From Pseudomonas putida (GTDB taxonomy: Bacteria > Pseudomonadota > Gammaproteobacteria > Pseudomonadales > Pseudomonadaceae), in the NCBI RefSeq assembly GCF_028682455.1, contig NZ_JANHLD010000003.1:930001-994000 (forward strand): a DNA stretch of 64,000 nucleotides. Reading direction: 5' to 3'. A model generated the notes under the pieces. It saw nothing but the letters and a program-made list of their open reading frames with translations, was not told the origin of the DNA and did no database searches. Within the stretch, counting starts at the first letter, position 1. Each line of letters opens with the position of its first letter. The position numbers and the translations under genes are program-made. Of the stretch, positions 1 through 7,391 are shown in pieces.

Positions 1-1563
1 CTCGATGATGCGCTGCACCTGTTGCGCCGAATCCTGGGTGCGGTGGGCCAGGTTGCGGACCTCATCGGCAACCACGGCAAAGCCGCGGCCGGCTTCACCG
101 GCGCGAGCCGCTTCGATGGCGGCGTTGAGCGCCAGCAGGTTGGTCTGCTGGGATATGCCACTGATCACCTCGAGGATCTGGCCGATGTTCACCGTGTTGG
201 CGTTCAGGGTTTCGATATTGCCGCACGAATCGCTGATCTTCGCTGACAGCTGGTTCATCACCTCGATGGTCTGCTCGACCACCTGCTGGCCATCGGCGGC
301 CAGGTTGCGCGCTTCGCTGGAGTGCTGGGAGGCGAGGGCGGCGTTCTGGGCGATTTCCTGGGCCGCGGCGCCGAGCTCGTTGATGGCCGCAGCCACGCTA
401 CTGGTGCGGCTCGATTGCTGGTCGGCGTTGAGGATCGACGCGTTGGAGGCGCTCACCACTCGCAGGGCCACTTCGTTGACCTGGCCGCTGGCAGAGGCGA
501 CTTCCCGGATCGACTCGTGGATGCGCTCGACGAAGCGGTTGAACGATTGGCCGAGGCTGCCGAACTCATCGTGGCCGTGAATGACCAGGCGGCGGGTGAG
601 GTCACCTTCGCCTTCGGCGATATCGTGCATGGCCCGGCCCATCACGTGCAGCGGCTCCATCAATACCCGAATCAGAACGCCCAGCAGGGCGATGATGATC
701 AGCACGGCGATTACAGTTGCGACGATGGCTGTGGTACGCAGTTCGCTGAGCATGGCGAACGCGAAGTCCTGGTCGAGCTCCAGGGCCACGTACCAGTCGG
801 CCGAGGGCACACCGCCGACCTTGGTGAAGGTGATGAACTGGGCGTGCCCGTCGCGTTCGGTTTCCTTGAGCCCGCCGTCGACCCGAGGCGTGTTGCGGGG
901 GTAGGCTTCGCTGAGGGTTTTGAGCACCAGCTTCGCATCAGGGTGCACCAGGATCTTGCCCTCGCCGTTGACGATGAACGCCTGGCCGTGACCGTCGAAG
1001 TTCAGGGCGTTGATGATCGTGCTGATGCTGTCCAGGTTGGTGTCCGCACCATTGACGCCGATCAGCCGGCCCTGGTGCTGCACCGGCGTGGCCAGGGTGA
1101 TCACCAGCTTGTTCGCCGAGGCCGAGATGTACGGTTCGGTGACGATGGTCTGGCCGGCACTGCTGGCGGCCTTGTACCAGCCACGTACGCGCGGGTCGTA
1201 GTCGGCGGCGCGGTTGCCCAGCGGCACCGATTGCATGTAGCCGTCCTGGCCGCCGAAATAGGTGAGCAGAAAGTTGTTGCCGTACACCGGCAGGTTGAGG
1301 CTGCGGGTCAGGCTGTCTTTGCTGGCACCATCGACGGCCACTTGCTGGGACAGCGACTGCAGGATCTGTATGCGGCTTTGCAGCCAGGTCTGGATGTTGC
1401 TGCTGGTCAGGCTACCCAGTTCCTGCATCGACGCCTGGGTATTGGCGAGCAGGGTCTGGCGCTGGCGGTAGTCGTTGAACAGGATGAAGCAGGTGAAGGC
1501 GACAGCGACCACCAGGGCGGCGGCGAGCAGAATCTTGTGGCTGAACTTCAGGTTTTTTGTCAT
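1..1563 (-). CDS. Methyl-accepting chemotaxis protein with amino-acid-type dCACHE sensor (partial, 3' end off the left edge)
   Basis: Transmembrane chemoreceptor that would bind a ligand in the periplasm and signal to CheA/CheW. I read it from ATG at 1563; 521 codons remain open to the left edge, so the C-terminal part of the signalling domain is missing. Visible order: TM1 about residues 11-30, double CACHE domain about 35-275, TM2 followed by HAMP, then the methyl-accepting domain with its hairpin tip (QQTNLLALNAAIEAARAGE). In the sensor, Y122, R127, W129, Y130, Y145 and D174 reproduce the spacing of the family motif for alpha-amino-group recognition (as in PctA). An amino acid or related amine is therefore the likely ligand class; the exact ligand is unknown. 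Confidence 0.9.
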   Translation of the reverse strand, partial: MTKNLKFSHKILLAAALVVAVAFTCFILFNDYRQRQTLLANTQASMQELGSLTSSNIQTWLQSRIQILQSLSQQVAVDGASKDSLTRSLNLPVYGNNFLLTYFGGQDGYMQSVPLGNRAADYDPRVRGWYKAASSAGQTIVTEPYISASANKLVITLATPVQHQGRLIGVNGADTNLDSISTIINALNFDGHGQAFIVNGEGKILVHPDAKLVLKTLSEAYPRNTPRVDGGLKETERDGHAQFITFTKVGGVPSADWYVALELDQDFAFAMLSELRTTAIVATVIAVLIIIALLGVLIRVLMEPLHVMGRAMHDIAEGEGDLTRRLVIHGHDEFGSLGQSFNRFVERIHESIREVASASGQVNEVALRVVSASNASILNADQQSSRTSSVAAAINELGAAAQEIAQNAALASQHSSEARNLAADGQQVVEQTIEVMNQLSAKISDSCGNIETLNANTVNIGQILEVISGISQQTNLLALNAAIEAARAGEAGRGFAVVADEVRNLAHRTQDSAQQVQRIIE

Positions 1564-1797
1564 TGCGAGGTCTGTCTGCACAAGGCGGGTCAACGGGGAG
1601 GGCGCGGCAATACGTCGCAGCGCCTTCCTGTGTCGTCCGCTGTGGGCAAAAGATTAGGCCGATGCAGGTCTATACGACCAAAGGCAGGGATTTGACGCCA
1701 GGAAAGCGCGTCAGGCCGGGAACCAGACTGGGTTTTTCCCTTCTAAGCTGTCGGTAGGCCATCGCGCCTGCACCCTCATGTCCAGGAGTGACCCTTC

Positions 1798-2052
1798 ATG
1801 TCGTTGCGTTCCCTCGCCCTGCTGTCCTTGTGCGTGTTTCTGACTGCGTGCAACAAGATCAATCAGGAAAACTATTCAAAGATCAAAGCCGGTATGGCGA
1901 AGGCCGAAGTCGAGCAGTTGCTTGGTGCTCCCAAGGAGTGCTCCAGTGCATTGGGCATGTCCAGCTGCACCTGGGGTGACGAGAAAACCTTCATCAGCGT
2001 GCAGTACGCCGCCGACAAGGTGCTGATGTATTCCGGGCAGGGACTCAAATGA
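1798..2052 (+). CDS. Small BamE/SmpA-like lipoprotein
   Basis: 84-residue predicted lipoprotein. Signal peptide of 17 residues ends in a lipobox (LTA-C18), so the mature protein would be lipid-anchored. The mature part, with 'IKAGMAKAEVEQLLGAP', matches the small BamE/OmlA-like fold (DUF3862-type) in which a short helix-turn motif precedes a beta sheet. It is shorter than true BamE and should be regarded as a paralogue, not the BAM-complex subunit. ATG at 1798 follows AGGAGTG at 1784. Its stop overlaps the start of the lipocalin gene by 4 nt, so the two are translationally coupled. Confidence 0.75.
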   Translation: MSLRSLALLSLCVFLTACNKINQENYSKIKAGMAKAEVEQLLGAPKECSSALGMSSCTWGDEKTFISVQYAADKVLMYSGQGLK

Positions 2053-2624
2053 AACGGCTACACCTGCTACTGGCCTTGTGCGCCGGCTTGATCCTGGGTG
2101 GCTGTGCCAACTCGGGAACCGGCCCGGTGCCGCCCAAGACGGTCGAAAAGGTCGACCTCAAGCGCTATCAGGGCAAATGGTTTGAGCTGGCGCGCCTGCC
2201 GATGTACTTCCAGCGCGATTGCGCCCAGTCCGAGGCGCACTACAACCTCAAGCCTGACGGTACGATGGGCGTTCTCAACCGCTGCATGACCCTGCAAGGC
2301 GAATGGCAGGAAGCCAGCGGCACGGCTACACCGCAGGTGCCAGGCAGGACCGACAAACTCTGGGTGAGCTTCGACAACTGGTTCTCGAAGCTGCTGCCCG
2401 GTGGCATCAAGGGTGATTATTGGGTGCTCTACATCGGTGATGACTACCAGACCGCACTGGTCGGCAACCCGGATCGAAAGTACCTGTGGATTCTGTCGCG
2501 CAAGCCGGTGATTCCGGCAGTGGAGCGTGAGAGCTTGCTGGCCAAGGCGCGCCAGCAGGGGTATGACACCAACCGCCTGATCTGGCGAGTGTCGGATCGG
2601 GACATGGCTTTGCACAAGCCTTGA
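2049..2624 (+). CDS. blc: Bacterial lipocalin (Blc-type lipoprotein)
   Basis: 191-residue outer-membrane lipoprotein of the lipocalin family, expected to bind lipids or other hydrophobic ligands in an eight-stranded barrel. Lipobox LGG-C19. The first conserved lipocalin region is clear (YQGKWFELARLP, the GxW motif), followed by 'YNLKPDGTM' and 'YWVLYIGDDYQTALVGNP', typical of Blc. Length fits Blc (about 177-190). ATGA overlap with the preceding small lipoprotein gene indicates one operon; a REP hairpin follows 6 bp after the stop and may end transcription. Confidence 0.88.
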   Translation: MKRLHLLLALCAGLILGGCANSGTGPVPPKTVEKVDLKRYQGKWFELARLPMYFQRDCAQSEAHYNLKPDGTMGVLNRCMTLQGEWQEASGTATPQVPGRTDKLWVSFDNWFSKLLPGGIKGDYWVLYIGDDYQTALVGNPDRKYLWILSRKPVIPAVERESLLAKARQQGYDTNRLIWRVSDRDMALHKP

Positions 2625-2630
2625 GGCCCA

Positions 2631-2680
2631 TCGCGGGGCAAGCTCGCTCCTACACCGCTAGGAGCGGGCTTGCCCCGCGA
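2631..2680. repeat. REP hairpin, full inverted pair
   Basis: Two arms related to GCGGGGCAAGCTCGCTCCTA and TAGGAGCGGGCTTGCCCCGC face each other around a short loop (CACCGC). It lies between the lipocalin gene and hcp. Its arms and loop are nearly identical to the copy at 4252-4301. Confidence 0.9.
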
Positions 2681-2765
2681 ACTGTAACAATTTTCAGAAA
2701 CCCCCTACATACTCTCTAGAACCCACCAACTAGGCTGCGTGCTCTGATCACAGGGAGTACTGCTT

Positions 2766-3251
2766 ATGGCCAGTCACGGTTACTTAACTATCACCGGTAA
2801 TGCGCAAGGCCTTATCTCGGCCGGTTGTTCAAGTCAGAATTCCATTGGCAATAAATGCCAGGCCGGCCATGTTGACGAAATAATGGTGTTGGCCCTGAAT
2901 CACGGCATGGCAAATATTGGCAATATCAAACATGCCACGCACAGTCCTGTCGTAATGACCAAAAATATCGACAAGTCCTCACCGCTCTTGGCGCAAGCTC
3001 TGGCCAGTCGGGAGGTAATTAGTTGCGTTATCGATTTTTACCGTACTTCTTCATACGGTACGCAAGAGAAGTTCTATACCATCGAACTTGAGGGCGGTCA
3101 GATCGCTGATCTGACACTCGATATGCCCCATGCGATCTTGCAGAATGAGGCCGAGCCGCAAGAGCAGCTTTCCATTCGCTATCGCAGTATTACCTGGACC
3201 CATCACCTTGCGGGGACCAGTGGTTTCAGCTTCTGGGGCGATGACGAATGA
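2766..3251 (+). CDS. hcp: Hcp-family type VI secretion tube protein (orphan copy)
   Basis: 161-residue Hcp-like protein. In type VI secretion Hcp forms hexameric rings that make the inner tube and can carry small effectors. The N-terminus (MASHGYLTITGNAQGLISAG) and 'DEIMVLALNHGM', 'HSPVVMTKNIDKSSPLL' and the late 'ITWTHHLAGTSGFSFW' are characteristic of the clade often found beside effector genes. Start ATG at 2766 follows AGGGAG. No other T6SS structural gene is in the window, so this is an orphan hcp. The downstream toxin candidate overlaps its stop by 4 nt, which strongly suggests the two act together. Confidence 0.9.
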   Translation: MASHGYLTITGNAQGLISAGCSSQNSIGNKCQAGHVDEIMVLALNHGMANIGNIKHATHSPVVMTKNIDKSSPLLAQALASREVISCVIDFYRTSSYGTQEKFYTIELEGGQIADLTLDMPHAILQNEAEPQEQLSIRYRSITWTHHLAGTSGFSFWGDDE

Positions 3252-3961
3252 GCGGCCGGCCATCGCCTTATCGTCTGGACAGCAATGCGTATTGGGATGT
3301 CAGTGAGGCTGCAGCCCGTTTGACAAAACAGGCGTGCACATCGAGTGCACGGCTGTTCTCCGATGGCAAGCAGCGGATGCAGTTCAATCGGGAGTTTGCC
3401 TACTATGCCAAGCGGGTGGTGGATGATGTCGCGCTGGGTAAAAAAGCGCCTGAGCAGGGGCTTTCCGAACTCAATCAGATATTGCGCAGGCTGGCGACTA
3501 AGACCGTTGAAATAGGCAGGAAAGGAATAGGGATAGTTGCCGGGGTGGCGCAGGTCGGTACGGGGGCGGGTATTTGCTACGCCTCAGTGGGAACGCTTTG
3601 TGCTGTGGCAGGTGTTCCCCTCATGGCTCATGGTGCAAATAATATCTATGAAAACGGCCGGAAAGTTTTAGAGGGGCGTTCCGATGTCGAGGGTCCAGTC
3701 AGAAAGGGCTACCAACGAATTTCAAAAGCATTAGGGGGTTCAAGGTCCGAAGGAAATATTGCGTACGCGTCTATGGATTTAGGATTTTCAAGCTACGGTC
3801 TGTTTAGAATGATTATAAAACCGGAGGCTTGGCGCCTGTATTATTATCTTCCCTCTGACTATGTTCGCTCTTATCAGCGTGCGGGTGGTTTGTCGCTTGC
3901 TGTGGAGGCAGTGACGAATATAGAAAGCATCGTGCAAATACGAGAAGAGCTGGCGAGATGA
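3248..3961 (+). CDS. DUF4225-type candidate T6SS effector
   Basis: 237 residues, no signal peptide. Residues 30-71 form a conserved module (CTSSARLFSDG, QRMQFNRE, KRVVDDVALG, PEQG) also present in the protein at 46162-47664. Residues about 90-237 match the DUF4225 family as I know it: a hydrophobic glycine-rich stretch with 'AHGANNIYENG', then 'GPVRKGYQ', 'GNIAYASMDLGFSSYGL', 'KPEAWRLYYYLPSDYVRSYQ'. The hydrophobic stretch (about 95-128) could insert in membranes. The gene overlaps hcp upstream and a small membrane-protein gene downstream, each by 4 nt: an Hcp-toxin-immunity layout. Lower GC than neighbours points to horizontal acquisition. Toxic activity is inferred. Confidence 0.75.
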   Translation: MSGRPSPYRLDSNAYWDVSEAAARLTKQACTSSARLFSDGKQRMQFNREFAYYAKRVVDDVALGKKAPEQGLSELNQILRRLATKTVEIGRKGIGIVAGVAQVGTGAGICYASVGTLCAVAGVPLMAHGANNIYENGRKVLEGRSDVEGPVRKGYQRISKALGGSRSEGNIAYASMDLGFSSYGLFRMIIKPEAWRLYYYLPSDYVRSYQRAGGLSLAVEAVTNIESIVQIREELAR

Positions 3962-4242
3962 CACTGCTGCTATATTTGGCTTTTCTTGCATTGGGGCTTT
4001 GGCTTGGTTACTTGTTTAAGGTCTTTTTTTCTGGCCCAAATATAACTTATCCAAAGCTCTTGTTCTGCTATTTGTTCAATGGTTTTGTAGGGTCGATCCA
4101 CATTGGGCTTGTATCGAGAGAGTATCTCTTGTTTGTTGGCGATGTTTCCAGTTGGGTCGATGATTATCCACTTGTTCTTTGGCCGGCGCTGATTGGTGCA
4201 CTTGTGCAAGCGGCTTTATTTCCAACTAGAACGAGACGCTAG
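3958..4242 (+). CDS. Small membrane protein, candidate immunity protein
   Basis: 94 residues with about three hydrophobic segments (residues 2-21, 34-55 and 71-89), ending in basic TRTRR. I recognise no family. The gene overlaps the DUF4225 candidate by ATGA, is AT-richer than the core genes, and is the last gene before a REP hairpin. In such hcp-linked cassettes this position is usually taken by the cognate immunity protein, and an inner-membrane immunity protein would suit a membrane-active toxin. This role is inferred from position and topology only. Confidence 0.6.
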   Translation: MTLLLYLAFLALGLWLGYLFKVFFSGPNITYPKLLFCYLFNGFVGSIHIGLVSREYLLFVGDVSSWVDDYPLVLWPALIGALVQAALFPTRTRR

Positions 4243-4251
4243 GATGGCCCA

Positions 4252-4301
4252 TCGCGGGGCAAGCCCGCTCCTACACCGCTAGGAGCGGGCTTGCCCCGCG
4301 A
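4252..4301. repeat. REP hairpin, full inverted pair
   Basis: Same arms and loop as the element at 2631-2680; only one base differs between the two cores by eye. It separates the accessory cassette from the convergent 3' end of hutF and could serve as a bidirectional terminator. Confidence 0.9.
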
Positions 4302-4306
4302 TTTGC

Positions 4307-5671
4307 TTACCCCAGCAACGTACGCAACACCCCGGCAAACGCCCGGGCACTTTCTTCTTCATCGGCATGGCGCCCCTGGCGCACAACCCAGTTGCCGTTG
4401 ACCATTACATCCCGCACCTGGCGATCGCCGCCGGCAAACAACCAGCGGTTGAGGATGCCGTCGTCACTTGCGGTAGCCAGGTACGGGTCGTTGCCATCGA
4501 GCACCAGCCAGTCGGCGCGCTTGCCCACGGCCAGTTCGCCAATCGGTTGTCCCAGCGCCTGGGCGCCGCCGCTCAAGGCGGCGTCATACAAGGTGCGCCC
4601 CACCATCGGCTGGTCACTGCGATGCAGGCGATTGCGCCGCTGGTCGCGCAGGCGCTGGCCGTATTCGAGCCAGCGCAGCTCTTCGACGACGCTCAGCGAT
4701 ACATGGCTATCCGAGCCGATACCCAGGCGGCCGCCCTGGGCCAGGTAGTCCACCGCGGGGAAGATCCCGTCACCCAGGTTGGCCTCGGTGGTCAGGCACA
4801 GGCCGGCAACGGCGCCACTGCGGGCCATCAGTTGTACTTCGTCCGGTTCGGCATGGGTAGCGTGGACCAGGCACCAGCGCTGATCGACTTCGGCGTTCTC
4901 GAACAGCCACTGCAACGGCCGGCGCCCGCTCCAGCCCAGGCAGTCGTTGACTTCCTTCTGTTGTTCGGCAATGTGGATGTGCACCGGGCAAGCCTTGTCG
5001 CTGGCCGCCAGCACCTGGGCAATCTGCTCCGGGGTCACGGCGCGCAGGGAGTGGAAGCACAGGCCCAGCTGTTGTGCCGGCTGCTTGGCCAGCAGCGGCG
5101 CCAGTTGTGCCTGCAGTTCCAGGTAGCGCTCGGTGCTGTTGATAAAGCGCCGCTGGCCCTCGTTCGGCGCCTGGCCGCCAAAGCCCGAGTGACTGTAAAG
5201 CACCGGCAGCAGGGTCAGGCCGATACCGCTGGCGCTGGCGGCCTGGCTGATGCGCCGCGACAACTCGGCAGGGTCGGCATACGCTTGACCCTGGGTGTCA
5301 TGGTGAACGTAGTGGAATTCGGCGACCGAGGTGTAGCCGGCCTTGAGCATCTCGATGTACAGCTGGCGGGCAATCACCTGCAATTGCTCGGGGCTGATCT
5401 TGCCGACCAGGCGGTACATCAGGTCGCGCCAGGTCCAGAAGCTGTCATTGGGGTTGCCGGCCACTTCGGCGAGCCCGGCCATGGCGCGCTGGAAGGCATG
5501 GGAATGCAGGTTGGGCATGCCCGGCAACAGCGGGCCGGCCAGGCGCTCGGCGCCTTCGGCCGAGCCGCCGGGCTGGATATGTACCAACAGACCGTCGGTA
5601 CCGACCTCGATTCGGACGTTTTCGGCCCAGCCCGTAGGCAGCAAAGCGCGCTCGGCAAAGAAGACGGACAT
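4307..5671 (-). CDS. hutF: Formiminoglutamate deiminase
   Basis: 454-residue amidohydrolase converting N-formimino-L-glutamate to N-formyl-L-glutamate and ammonia in the five-step histidine pathway. Metal-binding landmarks: HSHAFQRAM after 'LLPGMPNL', the 'VHIHIAEQ' strand, 'LVHATH' and 'GSDSHVSLS'. Start is ATG at 5671 (MSVFFAERALLP); an upstream in-frame ATG at 5707 would place the start inside the HutC-type operator and is unlikely. Divergent from hutC, with a palindromic operator between them. HutG later in the locus uses its product. Confidence 0.95.
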   Translation of the reverse strand: MSVFFAERALLPTGWAENVRIEVGTDGLLVHIQPGGSAEGAERLAGPLLPGMPNLHSHAFQRAMAGLAEVAGNPNDSFWTWRDLMYRLVGKISPEQLQVIARQLYIEMLKAGYTSVAEFHYVHHDTQGQAYADPAELSRRISQAASASGIGLTLLPVLYSHSGFGGQAPNEGQRRFINSTERYLELQAQLAPLLAKQPAQQLGLCFHSLRAVTPEQIAQVLAASDKACPVHIHIAEQQKEVNDCLGWSGRRPLQWLFENAEVDQRWCLVHATHAEPDEVQLMARSGAVAGLCLTTEANLGDGIFPAVDYLAQGGRLGIGSDSHVSLSVVEELRWLEYGQRLRDQRRNRLHRSDQPMVGRTLYDAALSGGAQALGQPIGELAVGKRADWLVLDGNDPYLATASDDGILNRWLFAGGDRQVRDVMVNGNWVVRQGRHADEEESARAFAGVLRTLLG

Positions 5672-5696
5672 CGACCCACACCTCATTGTGATTATT

Positions 5697-5712
5697 TGTA
5701 TATACATATACA
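5697..5712. promoter_or_regulatory. Probable HutC operator between hutF and hutC
   Basis: Perfect inverted repeat TGTATAT-AC-ATATACA, 26 bp upstream of the hutF start and 66 bp upstream of hutC. Pseudomonas HutC is known to bind TGTAnnnnTACA-type palindromes at hut promoters. A single site here could repress both divergent genes. Confidence 0.75.
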
Positions 5713-5777
5713 GACGTTTGCCTGCTGGGTAAACTCCGGCAAGCTACCGTTCATTCAACCGAACAAGGATATCTTCC

Positions 5778-6524
5778 GTGCCGACACCTCCTGTCTCCGC
5801 GCTGGTTGCCCAGATGGGCGAGGGTCCGGCGCCGCTATATGCCCGGGTCAAACAGATGATTGCCCAACAGATCCAGAATGGCAGCTGGCCGCCGCACCAT
5901 CGAGTGCCGTCGGAGAGCGAGCTGGTCACCCAGCTGGGTTTCAGTCGCATGACCATCAATCGCGCCCTGCGTGAACTGACCGCCGAAGGCTTGTTGGTGC
6001 GCATGCAGGGGGTGGGGACCTTCGTGGCCGAGCCCAAGACCCGCTCGGCGCTGTTCGAGGTCAACAACATTGCCGACGAGATCGCGGCCCGTGGCCATGA
6101 GCACAGCTGCAAGGTGGTGGTCCTGGCGGAGGAAGCCGCCGGTTCCGAACGCGCCCTGGCCCTGGACATGCGCGAAGGTCAGCGGGTGTTCCATTCCCTG
6201 ATCGTGCATTACGAAAACGGCATTGCCGTGCAGATCGAAGACCGCTTCGTCAATGCGGCGGTCGCCCCCGATTACCTCAAGCAGGACTTCACCCGGCAAA
6301 CGCCCTACGCCTACTTGTCCCAGGTCGCGCCACTGACCGAGGGCGAGCATGTGGTCGAGGCGATTCTGGCCGAGCCGGAGGAATGCCGCCTGCTGCAAAT
6401 CGAGCAGAGCGAGCCTTGCCTGTTGATTCGCCGCCGTACCTGGTCGGGCCGTGTGCCGGTCACGGCTGCTCGCCTGATTCACCCCGGTTCCCGTCACCGT
6501 CTGGAAGGACGCTTCAGCAAATGA
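5778..6524 (+). CDS. hutC: Histidine utilisation repressor HutC (GntR/UTRA family)
   Basis: 248-residue transcriptional repressor; urocanate is the known inducer in Pseudomonas. N-terminal GntR winged helix about residues 14-82 ('YARVKQMIAQQI', 'VPSESELVTQLGFSRMTINR', 'GVGTFV'), then a UTRA ligand-binding domain to the end ('LIHPGSRHRLEGRF'). GTG start at 5778 follows AAGGA. Divergent from hutF across an operator palindrome, so probably autoregulated. Its stop overlaps hutD by ATGA. Confidence 0.95.
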   Translation: MPTPPVSALVAQMGEGPAPLYARVKQMIAQQIQNGSWPPHHRVPSESELVTQLGFSRMTINRALRELTAEGLLVRMQGVGTFVAEPKTRSALFEVNNIADEIAARGHEHSCKVVVLAEEAAGSERALALDMREGQRVFHSLIVHYENGIAVQIEDRFVNAAVAPDYLKQDFTRQTPYAYLSQVAPLTEGEHVVEAILAEPEECRLLQIEQSEPCLLIRRRTWSGRVPVTAARLIHPGSRHRLEGRFSK

Positions 6525-7093
6525 GCCAGTTGCAGGTTTTACGCGCCAAAGACTACCCCCGCATGCCATGGAAGAACGGCGGCGGCAGCACCGAAGAAAT
6601 CACCCGCGATGCCGGCGTTGGCCTGGACGGCTTCGGTTGGCGCCTATCGATTGCCGATATCGCCGAGTCGGGTGGCTTTTCCAGCTTCGCCGGGTACCAG
6701 CGGATCATCACCGTGCTCGAAGGCGAGGGTATGCGCCTGCTGGTCGATGGCCAGCCCACACGGCCGCTGTTGCCATTCGATGCCTTTGCCTTCAGGGGTG
6801 AGAGCCAGGTCAGTTGCACCTTGCTCGGTACCTCGATCCGTGACTTCAACCTGATCTATGCCCCCGAACGTTACCAGGCCCGCCTGCAGTGGCTCGACGG
6901 CACCCAACGGGTATTCAGCTCGGCCTCGACCCTATTGCTGTTTGCTGCCTCCTCCCAGGTTGAGGTCGCCGTGGCCGGGCAGGGTGAGCACCTTTTGGGC
7001 CGCTACGACTGCCTGCAACTTGACGCTGGCGTCAGCCTGCAGACCTTGAACATACAAGGTCGCTGCTGCCTGATCGAGCTGTCTTCACGCTGA
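6521..7093 (+). CDS. hutD: HutD family cupin-like protein
   Basis: 190-residue member of the HutD family, a bicupin-like protein that co-occurs with hut genes. Work in P. fluorescens suggests that it limits hut expression, possibly by binding formylglutamate. The diagnostic start 'YPRMPWKNGGGSTEEI' is present, followed by beta-rich sequence. The ATG at 6521 overlaps the hutC stop, so an alternative start 138 bp upstream inside hutC is rejected. hutC-hutD form one unit. Confidence 0.93.
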   Translation: MSQLQVLRAKDYPRMPWKNGGGSTEEITRDAGVGLDGFGWRLSIADIAESGGFSSFAGYQRIITVLEGEGMRLLVDGQPTRPLLPFDAFAFRGESQVSCTLLGTSIRDFNLIYAPERYQARLQWLDGTQRVFSSASTLLLFAASSQVEVAVAGQGEHLLGRYDCLQLDAGVSLQTLNIQGRCCLIELSSR

Positions 7094-7097
7094 AACC

Positions 7098-7135
7098 GTA
7101 ACAGCCTCGGCCACGCGTGTGGGTGGGGCTGTTAC
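7098..7135. promoter_or_regulatory. Inverted repeat GTAACAGCC / GGCTGTTAC upstream of hutU
   Basis: Nine-base perfect arms (7098-7106 and 7127-7135) around 20 bp that hold a smaller stem (CCAC/GTGG). It starts 5 bp after the hutD stop and lies about 145-180 bp upstream of the sigma-54 promoter. It could be the hutD terminator. It could also be an activator site: GTAACA/TGTTAC half-sites resemble those reported for CbrB. The sequence alone does not decide. Confidence 0.5.
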
Positions 7136-7279
7136 CGATTGCCCCGATGTGGTGCAACGCCACTGGTCGGCTTCTTCTCCTGAAAAACCCCCCTTGAAAA
7201 AAATATTCCAGACCTGGCCCAAGCGCTCCAGGGCCTTGGCGCCTGTGTTCCGGCCAGGCGAAGGGGGGAATCGGGAAGT

Positions 7280-7295
7280 TGGCATTTCAATTGCC
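7280..7295 (+). promoter_or_regulatory. Sigma-54 promoter of hutU
   Basis: TGGCATTTCAATTGCC matches the -24/-12 consensus TGGCAC-N5-TTGCW, with GG at 7281-7282 and GC at 7293-7294 at the required 12-bp offset. hutU transcription in Pseudomonas is known to depend on sigma-54 with CbrB or NtrC. The predicted start near 7306 falls inside the HutC palindrome. Confidence 0.8.
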
Positions 7296-7299
7296 TATG

Positions 7300-7313
7300 C
7301 TTGTACATACAAG
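7300..7313. promoter_or_regulatory. HutC operator at the hutU promoter
   Basis: Inverted repeat CTTGT-ACAT-ACAAG five bases after the -12 element. A second TTGTAT half-site follows at 7324-7329. Position over the predicted transcription start is that of a repressor operator; the same TGTA/TACA core occurs at 5697-5712. Confidence 0.8.
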
Positions 7314-7391
7314 TAAATATGTGTTTGTATAAGTGCCATGACACACCCAATGCCTGGGTTGGTTTGGACCGATCGCTTAGGAGCCATTTCC

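Noticed and set aside
322..1695. A 457-codon plus-strand frame over the first chemoreceptor
   Set aside because: The minus strand reads a full dCACHE-HAMP-signalling protein, so the plus frame is a shadow.
5672..5707. Longer hutF start at 5707
   Set aside because: It would start within the operator palindrome and adds 12 residues absent from HutF proteins.
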